Shown: in pieces, positions 1 to 7,919 of the stretch | Layout of the letters: every line of letters begins with the position of its first letter | How positions within the stretch are numbered: the stretch's first letter is position 1 | Assembly (NCBI GenBank): GCA_014380105.1 | Contig: JACMKL010000294.1 | Span: 1-13,074, forward strand | Reading direction: 5' to 3' | From: Candidatus Melainabacteria bacterium | Lineage (GTDB): Bacteria > Cyanobacteriota > Vampirovibrionia > Obscuribacterales > Obscuribacteraceae | Length of the DNA stretch: 13,074 nucleotides | Translations under genes and position numbers: made by a program | Notes under the pieces: generated by a model | Seen by the model: the letters and a program-made list of their open reading frames with translations, nothing else | Database searches by the model: none | What the model was told of the DNA's origin: nothing

Positions 1-1
1 C

Positions 2-109
2 GCTTTAATGGAAACGCTCATGTCTTTGCGACAAATGCACTTAGTCGAGAAAATGTTGTCGGAATTGAACAAATCCGAAATGCCTGCAAAACAGCTTGCG
101 CATCTATAG
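2..109 (+). CDS. Possible C-terminal tail of an unidentified protein (5' end outside window)
   Basis: A reading frame is open from the left edge to a TAG at 107-109. It gives about 35 residues (METLMSLRQMHLVEKMLSEL within it) that read as an amphipathic helix followed by a short polar end. A strong terminator lies about 60 bases downstream, in the right place to end a + strand transcript. A second frame is open to a TGA at 154-156, but its composition (Cys/Ala/Ser mixture) looks less protein-like. I do not recognise the family, and the fragment is too short to assign a function. The frame choice is an inference from composition and from the terminator. Confidence 0.4.
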   Translation, partial: ALMETLMSLRQMHLVEKMLSELNKSEMPAKQLAHL

Positions 110-171
110 CTTTTGCTGCCTTCCAATCGACTTCGCTGCGCGCAAAAGTTAGTTGACGGACTCATCAAACA

Positions 172-208
172 AAAACCCGCTCCTCGTTCAAGTCGAGAAG
201 CGGGTTTT
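172..208. terminator. Bidirectional Rho-independent terminator
   Basis: AAAACCCGCT (172-181) pairs with AGCGGGTTTT (199-208), and CTCG (183-186) pairs with CGAG (194-197). There is one mismatch (182/198) and the loop is TTCAAGT. The stem is GC-rich with T-runs on both strands, so it can end transcription of the gene on the left (+) and of the DedA gene (minus, stop at 233-235). Confidence 0.9.
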
Positions 209-232
209 CTATCTAACTTATTCGTCGAATAA

Positions 233-844
233 CTATTCTGACTTGAGGTGGTGTTTGAGATAGAGACCAAAGCAAACCAAGCCGACAACAACGATTGCAA
301 TGTCGAATTTGTGCCAGAGGTCGACGAAAACTTCCATGTTTTTGCCGAATTCAATGCCGACCCATGTGAGGAAGTAGCACCAGATCAATGATCCGATAAA
401 TGTGTAGAGGAGGAACATTCCCAGTGGTGCTTTCAAGACGCCCGCGGGAAACGAAATGAATGTTCTAACAACAGGCAACATTCTGCAAATGAAGAATGTG
501 ATGTCGCCGTATTTCTTGACCCATTTATCTGCGGTATCAAGATCTTTCTCTTTCAATAAAAACCATTTGCCGTATTTCTGAAGAAATGGTCTTCCACCAT
601 ATAGCCCCAGAAAATACGAAGGTATGGAGCCAATTACGCATCCAACCGCTCCGGCTAGAGCAGAGAGGTGCAAGTCCATTTTTCCCTCGTTAACCAAAAT
701 GCCGGCAGTTGGCATAATTGCTTCACTTGGAAGTGGAATGTTTGCGGATTCGATTGCCATCATGACGCAAACGCCAATGTAGCCCCAATTCGCTACTTGA
801 TCCCTGATCATCTGCAAGATAGGGTCGATGATTTGGTGAAGCAC
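233..844 (-). CDS. DedA-family (VTT/SNARE-associated) inner membrane protein
   Basis: This is a DedA-family polytopic membrane protein. Members are proposed to be membrane-potential-dependent transporters or lipid scramblases that support envelope homeostasis; the exact substrate of this one cannot be told. Counted from the GTG at 844 (203 residues), the signature E-x(5)-P-x-PSE lies at about 32-41 and F-x-x-R-x(3)-V-x-RTFISFPAG at about 118-135. The two arginines sit six apart, as in functionally tested E. coli DedA proteins. Hydrophobic stretches lie near 20-32, 43-80, 117-130, 140-160 and 178-195. An upstream in-frame TTG at 880 has no Shine-Dalgarno, whereas the GTG at 844 has GAGG seven bases before it and gives the usual family length, so I prefer 844. 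The gene is divergent from selB and ends just before the shared terminator. The family is certain; the physiological role is not. Confidence 0.93.
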   Translation of the reverse strand: MLHQIIDPILQMIRDQVANWGYIGVCVMMAIESANIPLPSEAIMPTAGILVNEGKMDLHLSALAGAVGCVIGSIPSYFLGLYGGRPFLQKYGKWFLLKEKDLDTADKWVKKYGDITFFICRMLPVVRTFISFPAGVLKAPLGMFLLYTFIGSLIWCYFLTWVGIEFGKNMEVFVDLWHKFDIAIVVVGLVCFGLYLKHHLKSE

Positions 845-1089
845 TAAAAAACCTCGCTGATTTGATCCTGATTCGGTCAACTGCGCTGATTCTACAGGGG
901 TTGTCGTACTACTACATTCCAGCTACCTAATGCGTAGGCGGAGCGTCTTTCAGATTCAACATTTATGTAACTCGATACCCTCGTAGGGCTTCAAAATGGC
1001 TTGCTTGGCAACGTTTGCCTGAGACAATGGGTTTAGAATTCTCTTAGCTCAAACCATTTACTGACAGCAACACGGCGCATATCTAATTG
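845..1089. promoter_or_regulatory. Divergent intergenic region between dedA and selB
   Basis: The 245 bases between two divergent starts must hold both promoters. On + there is a TAGAAT (1034-1039) that could be a -10 box, but no good -35 at the right spacing. On minus, TTGAAT followed 17 bases later by TACGCA is a weak candidate. A small hairpin CCCT-CGT-AGGG lies near 978. No strong call is possible. Confidence 0.3.
852..855 (-). promoter_or_regulatory. Shine-Dalgarno deciding the DedA start
   Basis: On the minus strand GAGG is followed by a 7-base spacer TTTTTTA and then GTG at 844-842. No comparable site precedes the upstream TTG at 880. Confidence 0.65.
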
Positions 1090-3087
1090 ATGACAAATAC
1101 ACAGCAAGAAAAAATAACTGAGACACTTTATTTCACAGTGTCGACTGCAGGTCACGTCGATCATGGCAAAACGAGCCTCCTTAGAGTTTTGACAGGAATT
1201 GATCCAGATCGATTGAAGGAAGAGAAACAGCGTCAGATGACTACTGACCTTGGCTTTGCGCATTTGCGATTGCCTGCCGAAGGAATCAAGAAAGAAACAG
1301 ATGTCGTAATTAGTTTTATTGATGTGCCTGGTCACGGGAAGTTCTTAAAGAACATGCTTGCTGGCGTCGGTGGTTTGGACATGGCACTCCTGGTGGTGGC
1401 AGCTGATGAAGGTCCGATGCCCCAAACAGTTCAGCATGCAAAAATTTTGAGTCTGCTTGGAATCAAGCGAGTGCTTTTGATTATCACAAAGACTGACATG
1501 GCTTCACCTGCTCAGTTGGAAACAGCGGTGAGTGATTCGCGTCAATTATTGGATGATGTGGAGTTAGAGCTAGTCGATATTGCTGAAGTTTCAAATGTAT
1601 TTCAAAAAGGTTTTTCTGAGCTGCGTGCAAAGCTCGTCAAGGCTCTTGTTGAAGGCGGTGAGAGAGAAAGCGCACGTCTCGATGCTCCTCCATTTTTACC
1701 AATCGATCGAGTCTTTACAGTCCAGGGCTATGGTGTAGTGGTGACTGGCACACTGGTGAAGGGGTCAATTTCGATTGGCGACAATTTAATTGTTGAACCA
1801 GGCAATTTGAAAGCGCGTGTGAGAGGACTAGAAACTTTCAATACCAGCATACCGAAAGCCACTGCCGGTCAACGATTAGCCATCAACTTAGCCCTCAAGG
1901 AGAATAAGACTCTGGAGCGCGGGCAGGTCGTTGTTGGTGAGCAGTGTGTTGCCACCAAAACTTTGATCGTCACGCTCAGTCAGCCTGGACTGAAATTAGA
2001 GGACGATTTCAAAAAGAATGTTTCCTCGCAACCAGCTCGAATTTATCATGGCACTGCGGAGTGTCCTGGAGCCGTAAGATGGATGGAAGCTCTTCCTGAA
2101 GACGATCAGGGCAGGCAATCTTACATAGCCCAAGTGGCACTCTATGAGCCTCTTATCGCAGAACCAGGAGACAAGTTTATTCTTCGCTTTGGAGATGATG
2201 GACTGGCGGGCGGCACAATTCTTGTAACAACAAGACCGCGTTGGATTTCCAGAGAAAGTTTAAATAGACTGGCGAAACATCTTGCGTTAGGCGAACAAAA
2301 AGCTGCCTTACTTGAATTTCTCAATGCCAATCCGCAACGTTTGCTGAAGGATTCTATCTTCAATTGCTTCTTGCCGCCGCTTGTACTGCCAAAAGTCGTA
2401 GCCGAATTAGTTGCAGAGAATAAGCTCACGCACCTCGCCGATTTTGCGGTCACTACCGAAACGCATAAAGACCTCTTTGAAAAATTAGTTAGTGAAGTTG
2501 AAAACTCTGCAAAAACTCAGAGCGCATCTTCAGCATCGCAAGAACATCGTAACGACCAGGAAGCCCTGCGCAATCGTATTCTTCCCGGACTTGAGCGAGC
2601 AGCATTCCAGGCTTTAGTCAAAGAAGGAATTGAGAAGCAAAAGATTGTTAGACAGGCAGAAAAATTGTTGCCAGCTCAGTCGGCGAAAGTTGAGACACCA
2701 GCCGCACTATCAGAATTGTGCACCAAGGTTATGGATGTGTTGACGGGTAATTTCTGTTTGGAAATTGACGAAATTACTCGTCAGGTCTCTTCCGACAGAC
2801 GCAGCGTGCAATCAGCATTACAGCTTTTGAGTAAGGAAAATCTCGCGTCGATTGTAGCTCACGATTTCGCAAGTTCTTCCAAGTCAATTAATTTGGCGCA
2901 CAAACAACTTGAACGTCTCTTCACTGAGAAGAAAGACATCGGACCTGGAGATTTTAAGGAGTCAATCGGCGTCACGCGTAAATATGCGATGGCTTTATTG
3001 ACTTACTTCGATGATAAAGCAATCACGCGTAGAATGACAGACCGCCGCGTTCTTCTTAAATATCCGACAGAAGAGACGAAAGAATAA
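1090..3087 (+). CDS. selB: SelB-type selenocysteine-specific translation elongation factor
   Basis: SelB is a GTPase that carries selenocysteinyl-tRNA to the ribosome at UGA codons marked by a SECIS hairpin. The 665-residue protein shows the G1 loop GHVDHGKT (21-28), a switch I TDLGFAHL (52-59), DVPGH (78-82), the SelB-like KNMLAGVGGLDMALLVVAAD (87-106) and TKTD (133-136) in place of NKxD. Domain II begins near 205 with PIDRVFTVQGYGVVVTGTL. The C-terminus carries winged-helix domains, the last (about 612-660) with FKESIGVTRKYAMALLTYFD and TRRMTDRRVL, which matches the SECIS-binding WH4 of SelB. Oddities are RQMTTD where SelB normally has RG(I/M)TID, DVPGHG for DVPGHE, and no clear G5 SA motif. 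A TTG at 1087 is also possible, but ATG is used here; the Shine-Dalgarno is weak. No selA, selD or tRNA-Sec is in the window. The gene is convergent with the GT-C gene, with only 17 bases between stops. Confidence 0.88.
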   Translation: MTNTQQEKITETLYFTVSTAGHVDHGKTSLLRVLTGIDPDRLKEEKQRQMTTDLGFAHLRLPAEGIKKETDVVISFIDVPGHGKFLKNMLAGVGGLDMALLVVAADEGPMPQTVQHAKILSLLGIKRVLLIITKTDMASPAQLETAVSDSRQLLDDVELELVDIAEVSNVFQKGFSELRAKLVKALVEGGERESARLDAPPFLPIDRVFTVQGYGVVVTGTLVKGSISIGDNLIVEPGNLKARVRGLETFNTSIPKATAGQRLAINLALKENKTLERGQVVVGEQCVATKTLIVTLSQPGLKLEDDFKKNVSSQPARIYHGTAECPGAVRWMEALPEDDQGRQSYIAQVALYEPLIAEPGDKFILRFGDDGLAGGTILVTTRPRWISRESLNRLAKHLALGEQKAALLEFLNANPQRLLKDSIFNCFLPPLVLPKVVAELVAENKLTHLADFAVTTETHKDLFEKLVSEVENSAKTQSASSASQEHRNDQEALRNRILPGLERAAFQALVKEGIEKQKIVRQAEKLLPAQSAKVETPAALSELCTKVMDVLTGNFCLEIDEITRQVSSDRRSVQSALQLLSKENLASIVAHDFASSSKSINLAHKQLERLFTEKKDIGPGDFKESIGVTRKYAMALLTYFDDKAITRRMTDRRVLLKYPTEETKE

Positions 3088-3104
3088 TTAAGTTCCAGAG
3101 ACTT

Positions 3105-5588
3105 TTACGAGTCGACAGAAATGACAATGTGGTCGCCGGACACTCCGATTCTTTTGCCGTTTTTATCGATCGCCCACATTCGTAATTCGTAAATGCCCAG
3201 GGCTGGAAATAAAGTCCGCTCTAATTTTATGCTGCCAGTCGTGCCTTTCGATTTCAATGTCTTCATTATGACAAGGCTGGCATCATCAGTATTTTGAGTA
3301 GCAAACAGCAGATTTGTTCTGGTGATTTCTGCTTCTACGCTTGCAGCGTCAGCAACTTTGGTGCAGTCGTAATCGACTGTTTCGGCTAGCTTATCTTTGC
3401 CCAAATGCAAATAACCTTTGGTGCCCATATATCCCGAATTCTGAAATGTGATCACAGGCATCACGGAAGTCGCTGGCACTGTTTCAATGGAGAGTATCTT
3501 AAACTTCGCGTGCAGCGGCAAGTAGAGCTCCAGTCCCTTTGTAGTGCCTCCAAAGACCCATTCGGGAGAACTATGGAAAGTAAATATCAAAGTCTGTGGA
3601 TCTTTTGAATCGGATAGATTTGCATGCGCACGGTGGTATAGATTGAAATCTTTATTGATGTCATTTGTGTAGAGAACATCCATTCCCTTATCGTCAGTCG
3701 GCTTCTCTAAAATTTGCACTTTCACAGCCACGAAGTCAGTTGCAAAACAAGGCAGTTGTAGATTCACCTTGAGAGCTGGGCGGCGCGCTGATGGCGACTC
3801 TGTCTCAACTGTAGCTACATTCTGCGCATCAAAGTCAAAACTCTTTATACCCCACTTATCATCAACGCTGAGTACTCGTTTTAAATCTGCGCCTGCAAAT
3901 TTTTGCACCGCAGGAGCCGATTCATTTTTCGCTGGAATGGCAATTGCTGAAAAAACTTTTGTTCCTTCATCCCAACGGAAAGCTTTCACTTTGTCGCGAT
4001 TGTCTTGCAGCGAATTTTTGAGAAACCCGAAAGGCATGATAGGTTCGAACTTATCAACCATTATACAGTTGAAAATATCACGCTGCATTTGAGGTTTTTT
4101 CGTCATCCCCATCAACGCGTTGCGACTTATATATGCGCCGTGTTTTTGATCTGGTAAACCAACAAACAGAACTTGCGGATCACCTTCTACTTCTGAATAA
4201 AGTTTAGACAAACCTTGCCGAATTGCTGCAGATTGTTCTCCGGCAATCACCCAGGCTTGGTTGTTAGTCCATAGCATAATGGCTGCAGAAGCCAGGAAAA
4301 GTATCCCCCAGACAATTCTGACGCGGTTGGCAATGCGCATCCAGGTAATTGGATTGCCTGCATTCCTAACAGTAGTAAATCCAAATGCCAGAAGAAGACT
4401 GAGAGGAACAGTAGCTAAATAAGCTAATCTGCTGCCCTGTAAATCGTCTGCAATGGCAAAGAGTTTGTAGACTGGAGCAAGTGAAAATGCGATCCACATC
4501 AGAGCAAAAGCAAGGGCTGGAAGCATTCTCTTGAGAGTTACAAAATTGACCAGGCTCGAGATTGCAATAAATCCCAGTGACACGAGCCAGAAACGCACTA
4601 ATAGACTATGCGCGCTCAAGAGTTCTTTGTTGGCAGGCACGAACAGCATTTTCAAGGCGTGTGCCCAGCCGAGCAAAAATTCTTTCATGTTTGAGATGAA
4701 AAACAGTGAGTCATCATAGCCGCCGACAAATGTGCCAAGCGCGAAATAACGGACGACAAAATAGAGGGCTATCACCACCCAAAATGGAATGGTTGCTTTG
4801 ATTGCATCGACCACCATAGGGACGATGGACGCCCGGCTAAAGCCTCTCTCGCACATCAGCAGTAATTCATATGCAATGAAGGCAGCAGGCAAAGTAATGG
4901 CCATCTCTTTGGATAGCAAAGCCAATATCATCGACAAAATTGCGGAAGCACACCATAAAAGTTTCTGGCTGTCGCGCCACTGCATGTAGCACCAGAGTGA
5001 GATCACAATAAATGTGGTCACCACAGTATCGACGCGCCCTGTGATCCATGACACTGCTTCCGGATGCAACGGATACAAGCCGAAAGTCAAGGCTGAAAAG
5101 AAGGCAAAAGTGAGCGCACTGCCACTTATTGGACTTGTAGGCGTAGACTCGACTTCTTCTAGTGCGGGCTCGAAAGTCTTACCAATTCTCAGCGTGATGA
5201 AAAACAGAACGACTGTTGAGACTGTGTGGAAAAGGACATTGGTAAGGTGAAACCCGAATCCGTTAATACCCCACATCAAGTAGTCAGTGACCATGAATAC
5301 TGAGATTAGTGGTCTATAGAATTTAGTGGTCGTGCCGTCCAACCATGAGGAGTGAAAATTTTTGGTGATCAGTTCAGGATGAATGACGGCATCCTTAAGC
5401 CAGGTCAGGTGAACAAAGTCATCACCGGCAAAGAAGTTGAACATCACCGGCAAATAGGTAAGCGCGGTCGCAAGTGCGATGATACAAGCGAGAATTATGA
5501 TCGAACCACGTTGCTGCCGTCCAGCTGCGGATGTGACCGGCAATTCGTTTTCATTCGAATCGTTGCGATTCTGATTCAGCGCGTTCAC
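3105..5588 (-). CDS. GT-C fold membrane glycosyltransferase (PMT/ArnT/TMTC-like) with long C-terminal domain
   Basis: This is a polytopic membrane glycosyltransferase of the GT-C type, which moves a sugar from a polyprenyl-phosphate donor to a protein or lipid on the outer face of the inner membrane. In the 827-residue protein a short polar N-terminus is followed by a first membrane helix (about 29-50). The expected acidic pair GDDF (55-58) then opens the first external loop. Further hallmarks are FYRPL, a HPEAVSWITGRVD motif and LLSKEMAITLP, which resemble the O-mannosyltransferase/TMTC branch. About ten hydrophobic segments run to roughly residue 430. The remaining 390 or so residues are soluble and unrecognised. 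The GTG start at 5588 lacks a clear Shine-Dalgarno. It sits 33 bases after the acyltransferase stop, so it is probably last in a three-gene operon. Donor and acceptor are unknown. Confidence 0.8.
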   Translation of the reverse strand: MNALNQNRNDSNENELPVTSAAGRQQRGSIIILACIIALATALTYLPVMFNFFAGDDFVHLTWLKDAVIHPELITKNFHSSWLDGTTTKFYRPLISVFMVTDYLMWGINGFGFHLTNVLFHTVSTVVLFFITLRIGKTFEPALEEVESTPTSPISGSALTFAFFSALTFGLYPLHPEAVSWITGRVDTVVTTFIVISLWCYMQWRDSQKLLWCASAILSMILALLSKEMAITLPAAFIAYELLLMCERGFSRASIVPMVVDAIKATIPFWVVIALYFVVRYFALGTFVGGYDDSLFFISNMKEFLLGWAHALKMLFVPANKELLSAHSLLVRFWLVSLGFIAISSLVNFVTLKRMLPALAFALMWIAFSLAPVYKLFAIADDLQGSRLAYLATVPLSLLLAFGFTTVRNAGNPITWMRIANRVRIVWGILFLASAAIMLWTNNQAWVIAGEQSAAIRQGLSKLYSEVEGDPQVLFVGLPDQKHGAYISRNALMGMTKKPQMQRDIFNCIMVDKFEPIMPFGFLKNSLQDNRDKVKAFRWDEGTKVFSAIAIPAKNESAPAVQKFAGADLKRVLSVDDKWGIKSFDFDAQNVATVETESPSARRPALKVNLQLPCFATDFVAVKVQILEKPTDDKGMDVLYTNDINKDFNLYHRAHANLSDSKDPQTLIFTFHSSPEWVFGGTTKGLELYLPLHAKFKILSIETVPATSVMPVITFQNSGYMGTKGYLHLGKDKLAETVDYDCTKVADAASVEAEITRTNLLFATQNTDDASLVIMKTLKSKGTTGSIKLERTLFPALGIYELRMWAIDKNGKRIGVSGDHIVISVDS

Positions 5589-5621
5589 TTGCTTTTAGTC
5601 CGGTTGTGTTGAGATTCAGCT

Positions 5622-6401
5622 CTAAAGATTCTCTGCTGCAACTTCGTAGGCAGGACGATCTTCTACGTGGCAGCGAACTTCAGCTTTCGCTTTTATGACT
5701 TTGGCCGGCATCCCGGCAACAACCATGCCTGCTGGCACGGTATGGGTTACGACGGAGGCACCGGCGATGATACTGCCATTACCTACTCGAACGCGCGGGA
5801 GAATCAAAACCTTGGCGCCTACGATCACATTCGATTCTAAATAAGGACCTTCTCTGCCTTTCTGGCAGGGCGGATGGAGGCTGTCGACAGTGCAGGACAT
5901 TGGATAGAAGTGCACATTGTCTTCGCATGTTGTATAGGTCGCGATGAAGACATTATTGTGGAAGCGGCAGCCGTCACCGACGACGATATGCCCATCTGAT
6001 TGAGCCATTGTTCCGAATGAGCAGAGGTCACCAAATTTGCTGTTTTCGCGGATGACTGCGCGGTGCCCGGTTTGAAAGCCTTTCCCAATTACACAATCAG
6101 CATAAATAATGGTGCCCGAGCGAATCACTGATGTTTCACCAATAATCAGCGGCGGATTTACGTAGGACGGATCGCTCAAGTATCCGTATAAACGCTCACC
6201 TAAAATACACTGAGCGCCAACATAGGAATTGGCGCCCAGCTTCACGTTTTCGTAGATGATGGCGCCCGGCTCGATCAGACAATTGTCGCCAATTTCTGCA
6301 CCAGCTGCGATGAATACATCACCGGAGATGCGTACATTTGCGCCAATTTTTGCATCTTTGCTGATGCGTCCATTAGTATCGATGCTCGGACTTGTGGACA
6401 T
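5622..6401 (-). CDS. Left-handed beta-helix (hexapeptide repeat) sugar acyltransferase
   Basis: This is a predicted acetyl/acyl-CoA-dependent transferase of the left-handed beta-helix superfamily, in the group of WbpD/FdtC/QdtC enzymes that N-acylate nucleotide amino sugars. The 259 residues consist almost wholly of hexapeptide turns ([LIV]-G-x4), from IGANVRISGDVFIAAGAEIG (18-37) through VVGDGCRFHNNVFIA to the closing coil IVGAKVLILPRVRVGNGSII. The ending VPAGMVVAGMPAKVIK is the usual C-terminal signature. A break in the repeats (QTGHRAVIRENSKFGDLCSF) carries a histidine that could be at the active site. The ATG overlaps the aminotransferase TAA by one base (TAATG), and no separate Shine-Dalgarno is seen, which suggests translational coupling. 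Together the two genes suggest that the amino sugar made by the aminotransferase is acylated here. The exact acyl donor and sugar are not visible. Confidence 0.85.
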   Translation of the reverse strand: MSTSPSIDTNGRISKDAKIGANVRISGDVFIAAGAEIGDNCLIEPGAIIYENVKLGANSYVGAQCILGERLYGYLSDPSYVNPPLIIGETSVIRSGTIIYADCVIGKGFQTGHRAVIRENSKFGDLCSFGTMAQSDGHIVVGDGCRFHNNVFIATYTTCEDNVHFYPMSCTVDSLHPPCQKGREGPYLESNVIVGAKVLILPRVRVGNGSIIAGASVVTHTVPAGMVVAGMPAKVIKAKAEVRCHVEDRPAYEVAAENL

Positions 6402-7618
6402 TAGAGCGAGACAGTCGGAGTAGGCACAGCCACTGGGGTTGCGAACTGCTCGTTCATTATGGCAGTCAATGCCTGCCCAACAGCTTGAATGTCTTCGTCG
6501 GTTAGTTCTGGGAACATCGGCAAAGACAATACTTCGTCTGCCAGTCTTTCAGTGATTGGGAATTCGCCCTTCTTGTAGCCGTAGTGAGCGAAAGCTTCCT
6601 GCATGTGCAGCGGAACTGGGTAATAGCACATGGAGCCGATATTGCGTTTTGCCAATCCGTCAATTACGCGTTGACGCATCGAGGTGGTGGCGCCATTGGT
6701 GCTATTGCCGGATGCTCCCGCGAGATTGTCTGACAATACTCTGACTGTGTATTGGTGCCAAACGTGGGCGTAGTCTTCTTTGACGCCTGGATTTGGAAGA
6801 ACGATTCCAGGTACGTTTTTGAGAAGCTCAAAATATTTCTGAGCGATGGCGCGACGCTTGGTGGTCCAATCAGCCAGATATGCCATTTTTGTGAGCAGTA
6901 CAGCTGCTTGAATTTCGTCGAGACGGCTGTTGACGCCTAATTCTTCGTGAAAATAACGCTGTTTCGAGCCATGCGCGCGCAGGCAACGAAGGCGTTCTGC
7001 CAATTTATCGTCGTTGCAGACAATCATGCCGGCGTCTCCGCAGGCTCCGAGGTTTTTGGTTGGATAAAAGCTGATGCAAGCGGCGTCGCCGAAGCTGCCG
7101 GTTGGTTTGCCTTTATATGTAGCGCTGATTGCTTGAGCGTTGTCTTCAATAACTTTGAGCGCATAGCGATCGGCTAGAGCCATGATTGGGTCCATGTCAG
7201 CCGATTGTCCATATAAGTGGACTGGAATAATTGCTTTCGTTTTCGGTGTGATTACCTTTTCGATTGCAGCAACATCGATGTTGAAAGTTTTTTCGTCGAC
7301 ATCAACAAATACTGGTTTTGCACCACGCATCATGATGGCTTCGATGGTGGCAGCAAAAGTAAACGGAGTAGTGATTACTTCGTCGCCAGGTCCAATGTCG
7401 AGAGCCCACAACGCCAGAATCAAAGCGTCGGTCCCGTTGGCTACGCCGATGCCATGTTTGGCACCGCAGATGCTGGCAATTTCTTGCTCAAGGCTTTTGC
7501 CTTTCTGCCCCATGATGTAACTGCCACTGCGCAAAACTTCGAGGACCGCTGCCTCTAACTCGCTGGCAATTTGTGGATATTGGTCTTTTGCGGAGAAAAT
7601 CGGAATGTTTTTGCTCAT
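6401..7618 (-). CDS. DegT/DnrJ/EryC1-family PLP-dependent sugar aminotransferase
   Basis: This is a PLP-dependent transaminase of the DegT/DnrJ/EryC1/StrS family, which converts a nucleotide-linked keto sugar to an amino sugar, normally with glutamate as amino donor. Starting at ATG 7618 the protein has 405 residues. It shows GTDAL (61-65) for phosphate binding, DEVITTPFTF (78-87), IEDNAQ (157-162) and the PLP lysine in SFYPTKNLG (K188). HGSKQRY and GVNSRLDEIQAA follow, as in WbpE-type enzymes. A short polar insert (GASGNSTNGATTS) sits in the C-terminal part. The frame stays open to a TTG at 7873. That 85-residue extension has no family similarity and runs through the upstream terminator, so it is not used here. 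GGAAG lies eight bases before ATG 7618. It is the first gene of the sugar cassette and overlaps the acyltransferase by one base. The substrate is not determinable from sequence alone. Confidence 0.9.
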   Translation of the reverse strand: MSKNIPIFSAKDQYPQIASELEAAVLEVLRSGSYIMGQKGKSLEQEIASICGAKHGIGVANGTDALILALWALDIGPGDEVITTPFTFAATIEAIMMRGAKPVFVDVDEKTFNIDVAAIEKVITPKTKAIIPVHLYGQSADMDPIMALADRYALKVIEDNAQAISATYKGKPTGSFGDAACISFYPTKNLGACGDAGMIVCNDDKLAERLRCLRAHGSKQRYFHEELGVNSRLDEIQAAVLLTKMAYLADWTTKRRAIAQKYFELLKNVPGIVLPNPGVKEDYAHVWHQYTVRVLSDNLAGASGNSTNGATTSMRQRVIDGLAKRNIGSMCYYPVPLHMQEAFAHYGYKKGEFPITERLADEVLSLPMFPELTDEDIQAVGQALTAIMNEQFATPVAVPTPTVSL

Positions 7619-7673
7619 GAAAAGTGCTTCCAGTCCTTTTAAACTCGGTCTATCCCGGCTGCTTAACTGGCAC

Positions 7674-7702
7674 AGTCTAGCTGTTCTCCGATTGGCATCC
7701 AA
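7674..7702 (-). promoter_or_regulatory. Candidate sigma70-type promoter for the sugar cassette
   Basis: On the minus strand TTGGAT (7702-7697) is followed after exactly 17 bases by TAGACT (7679-7674), about 55 bases before ATG 7618. The match to consensus is moderate and the position is sensible. It is the best candidate in this gap but not proven. Confidence 0.35.
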
Positions 7703-7840
7703 GGTGGAGTTGATAAGGTTCGCTTTTCCTGGCGTCTGAAATTCGGTTAATGTCTTGAGATGCTCCACACAGCAAATTTTGCGAGGACTGTTAAATGCCA
7801 ACATGAACTGATTTAAATCTTGCGCACAATAAATAGACAT

Positions 7841-7870
7841 AAAAAAGGATGGGGCACACGGTCCCCATCC
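7841..7870 (-). terminator. Rho-independent terminator of the ribbon-helix-helix gene
   Basis: Read on the minus strand, GGATGGGG (7870-7863) pairs with CCCCATCC (7854-7847) around an 8-base loop and is followed at once by TTTTTT (7846-7841). It lies about 50 bases after the stop of the gene at 7920-8255 and separates it from the sugar cassette. Confidence 0.92.
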
Positions 7871-7919
7871 CAAATTTATTAGTTCGTTTTACAGATTGCT
7901 CTGTATTACTGAATCAATA

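Noticed and set aside
3088..3104. Terminator between the convergent selB and GT-C genes
   Set aside because: Only a 4-bp stem can be drawn in the 17-base gap; no credible hairpin with a T-run is present.
7619..7873. In-frame 85-residue N-terminal extension of the aminotransferase
   Set aside because: It begins at a TTG inside the terminator of the upstream gene, has no family similarity, and a good ribosome site precedes ATG 7618.
7619..7919. Possible hicA toxin gene next to the HicB-like protein
   Set aside because: No small frame here shows the HicA double-stranded RNA-binding-like motif; the stretch is explained by a terminator and a leader with a promoter.
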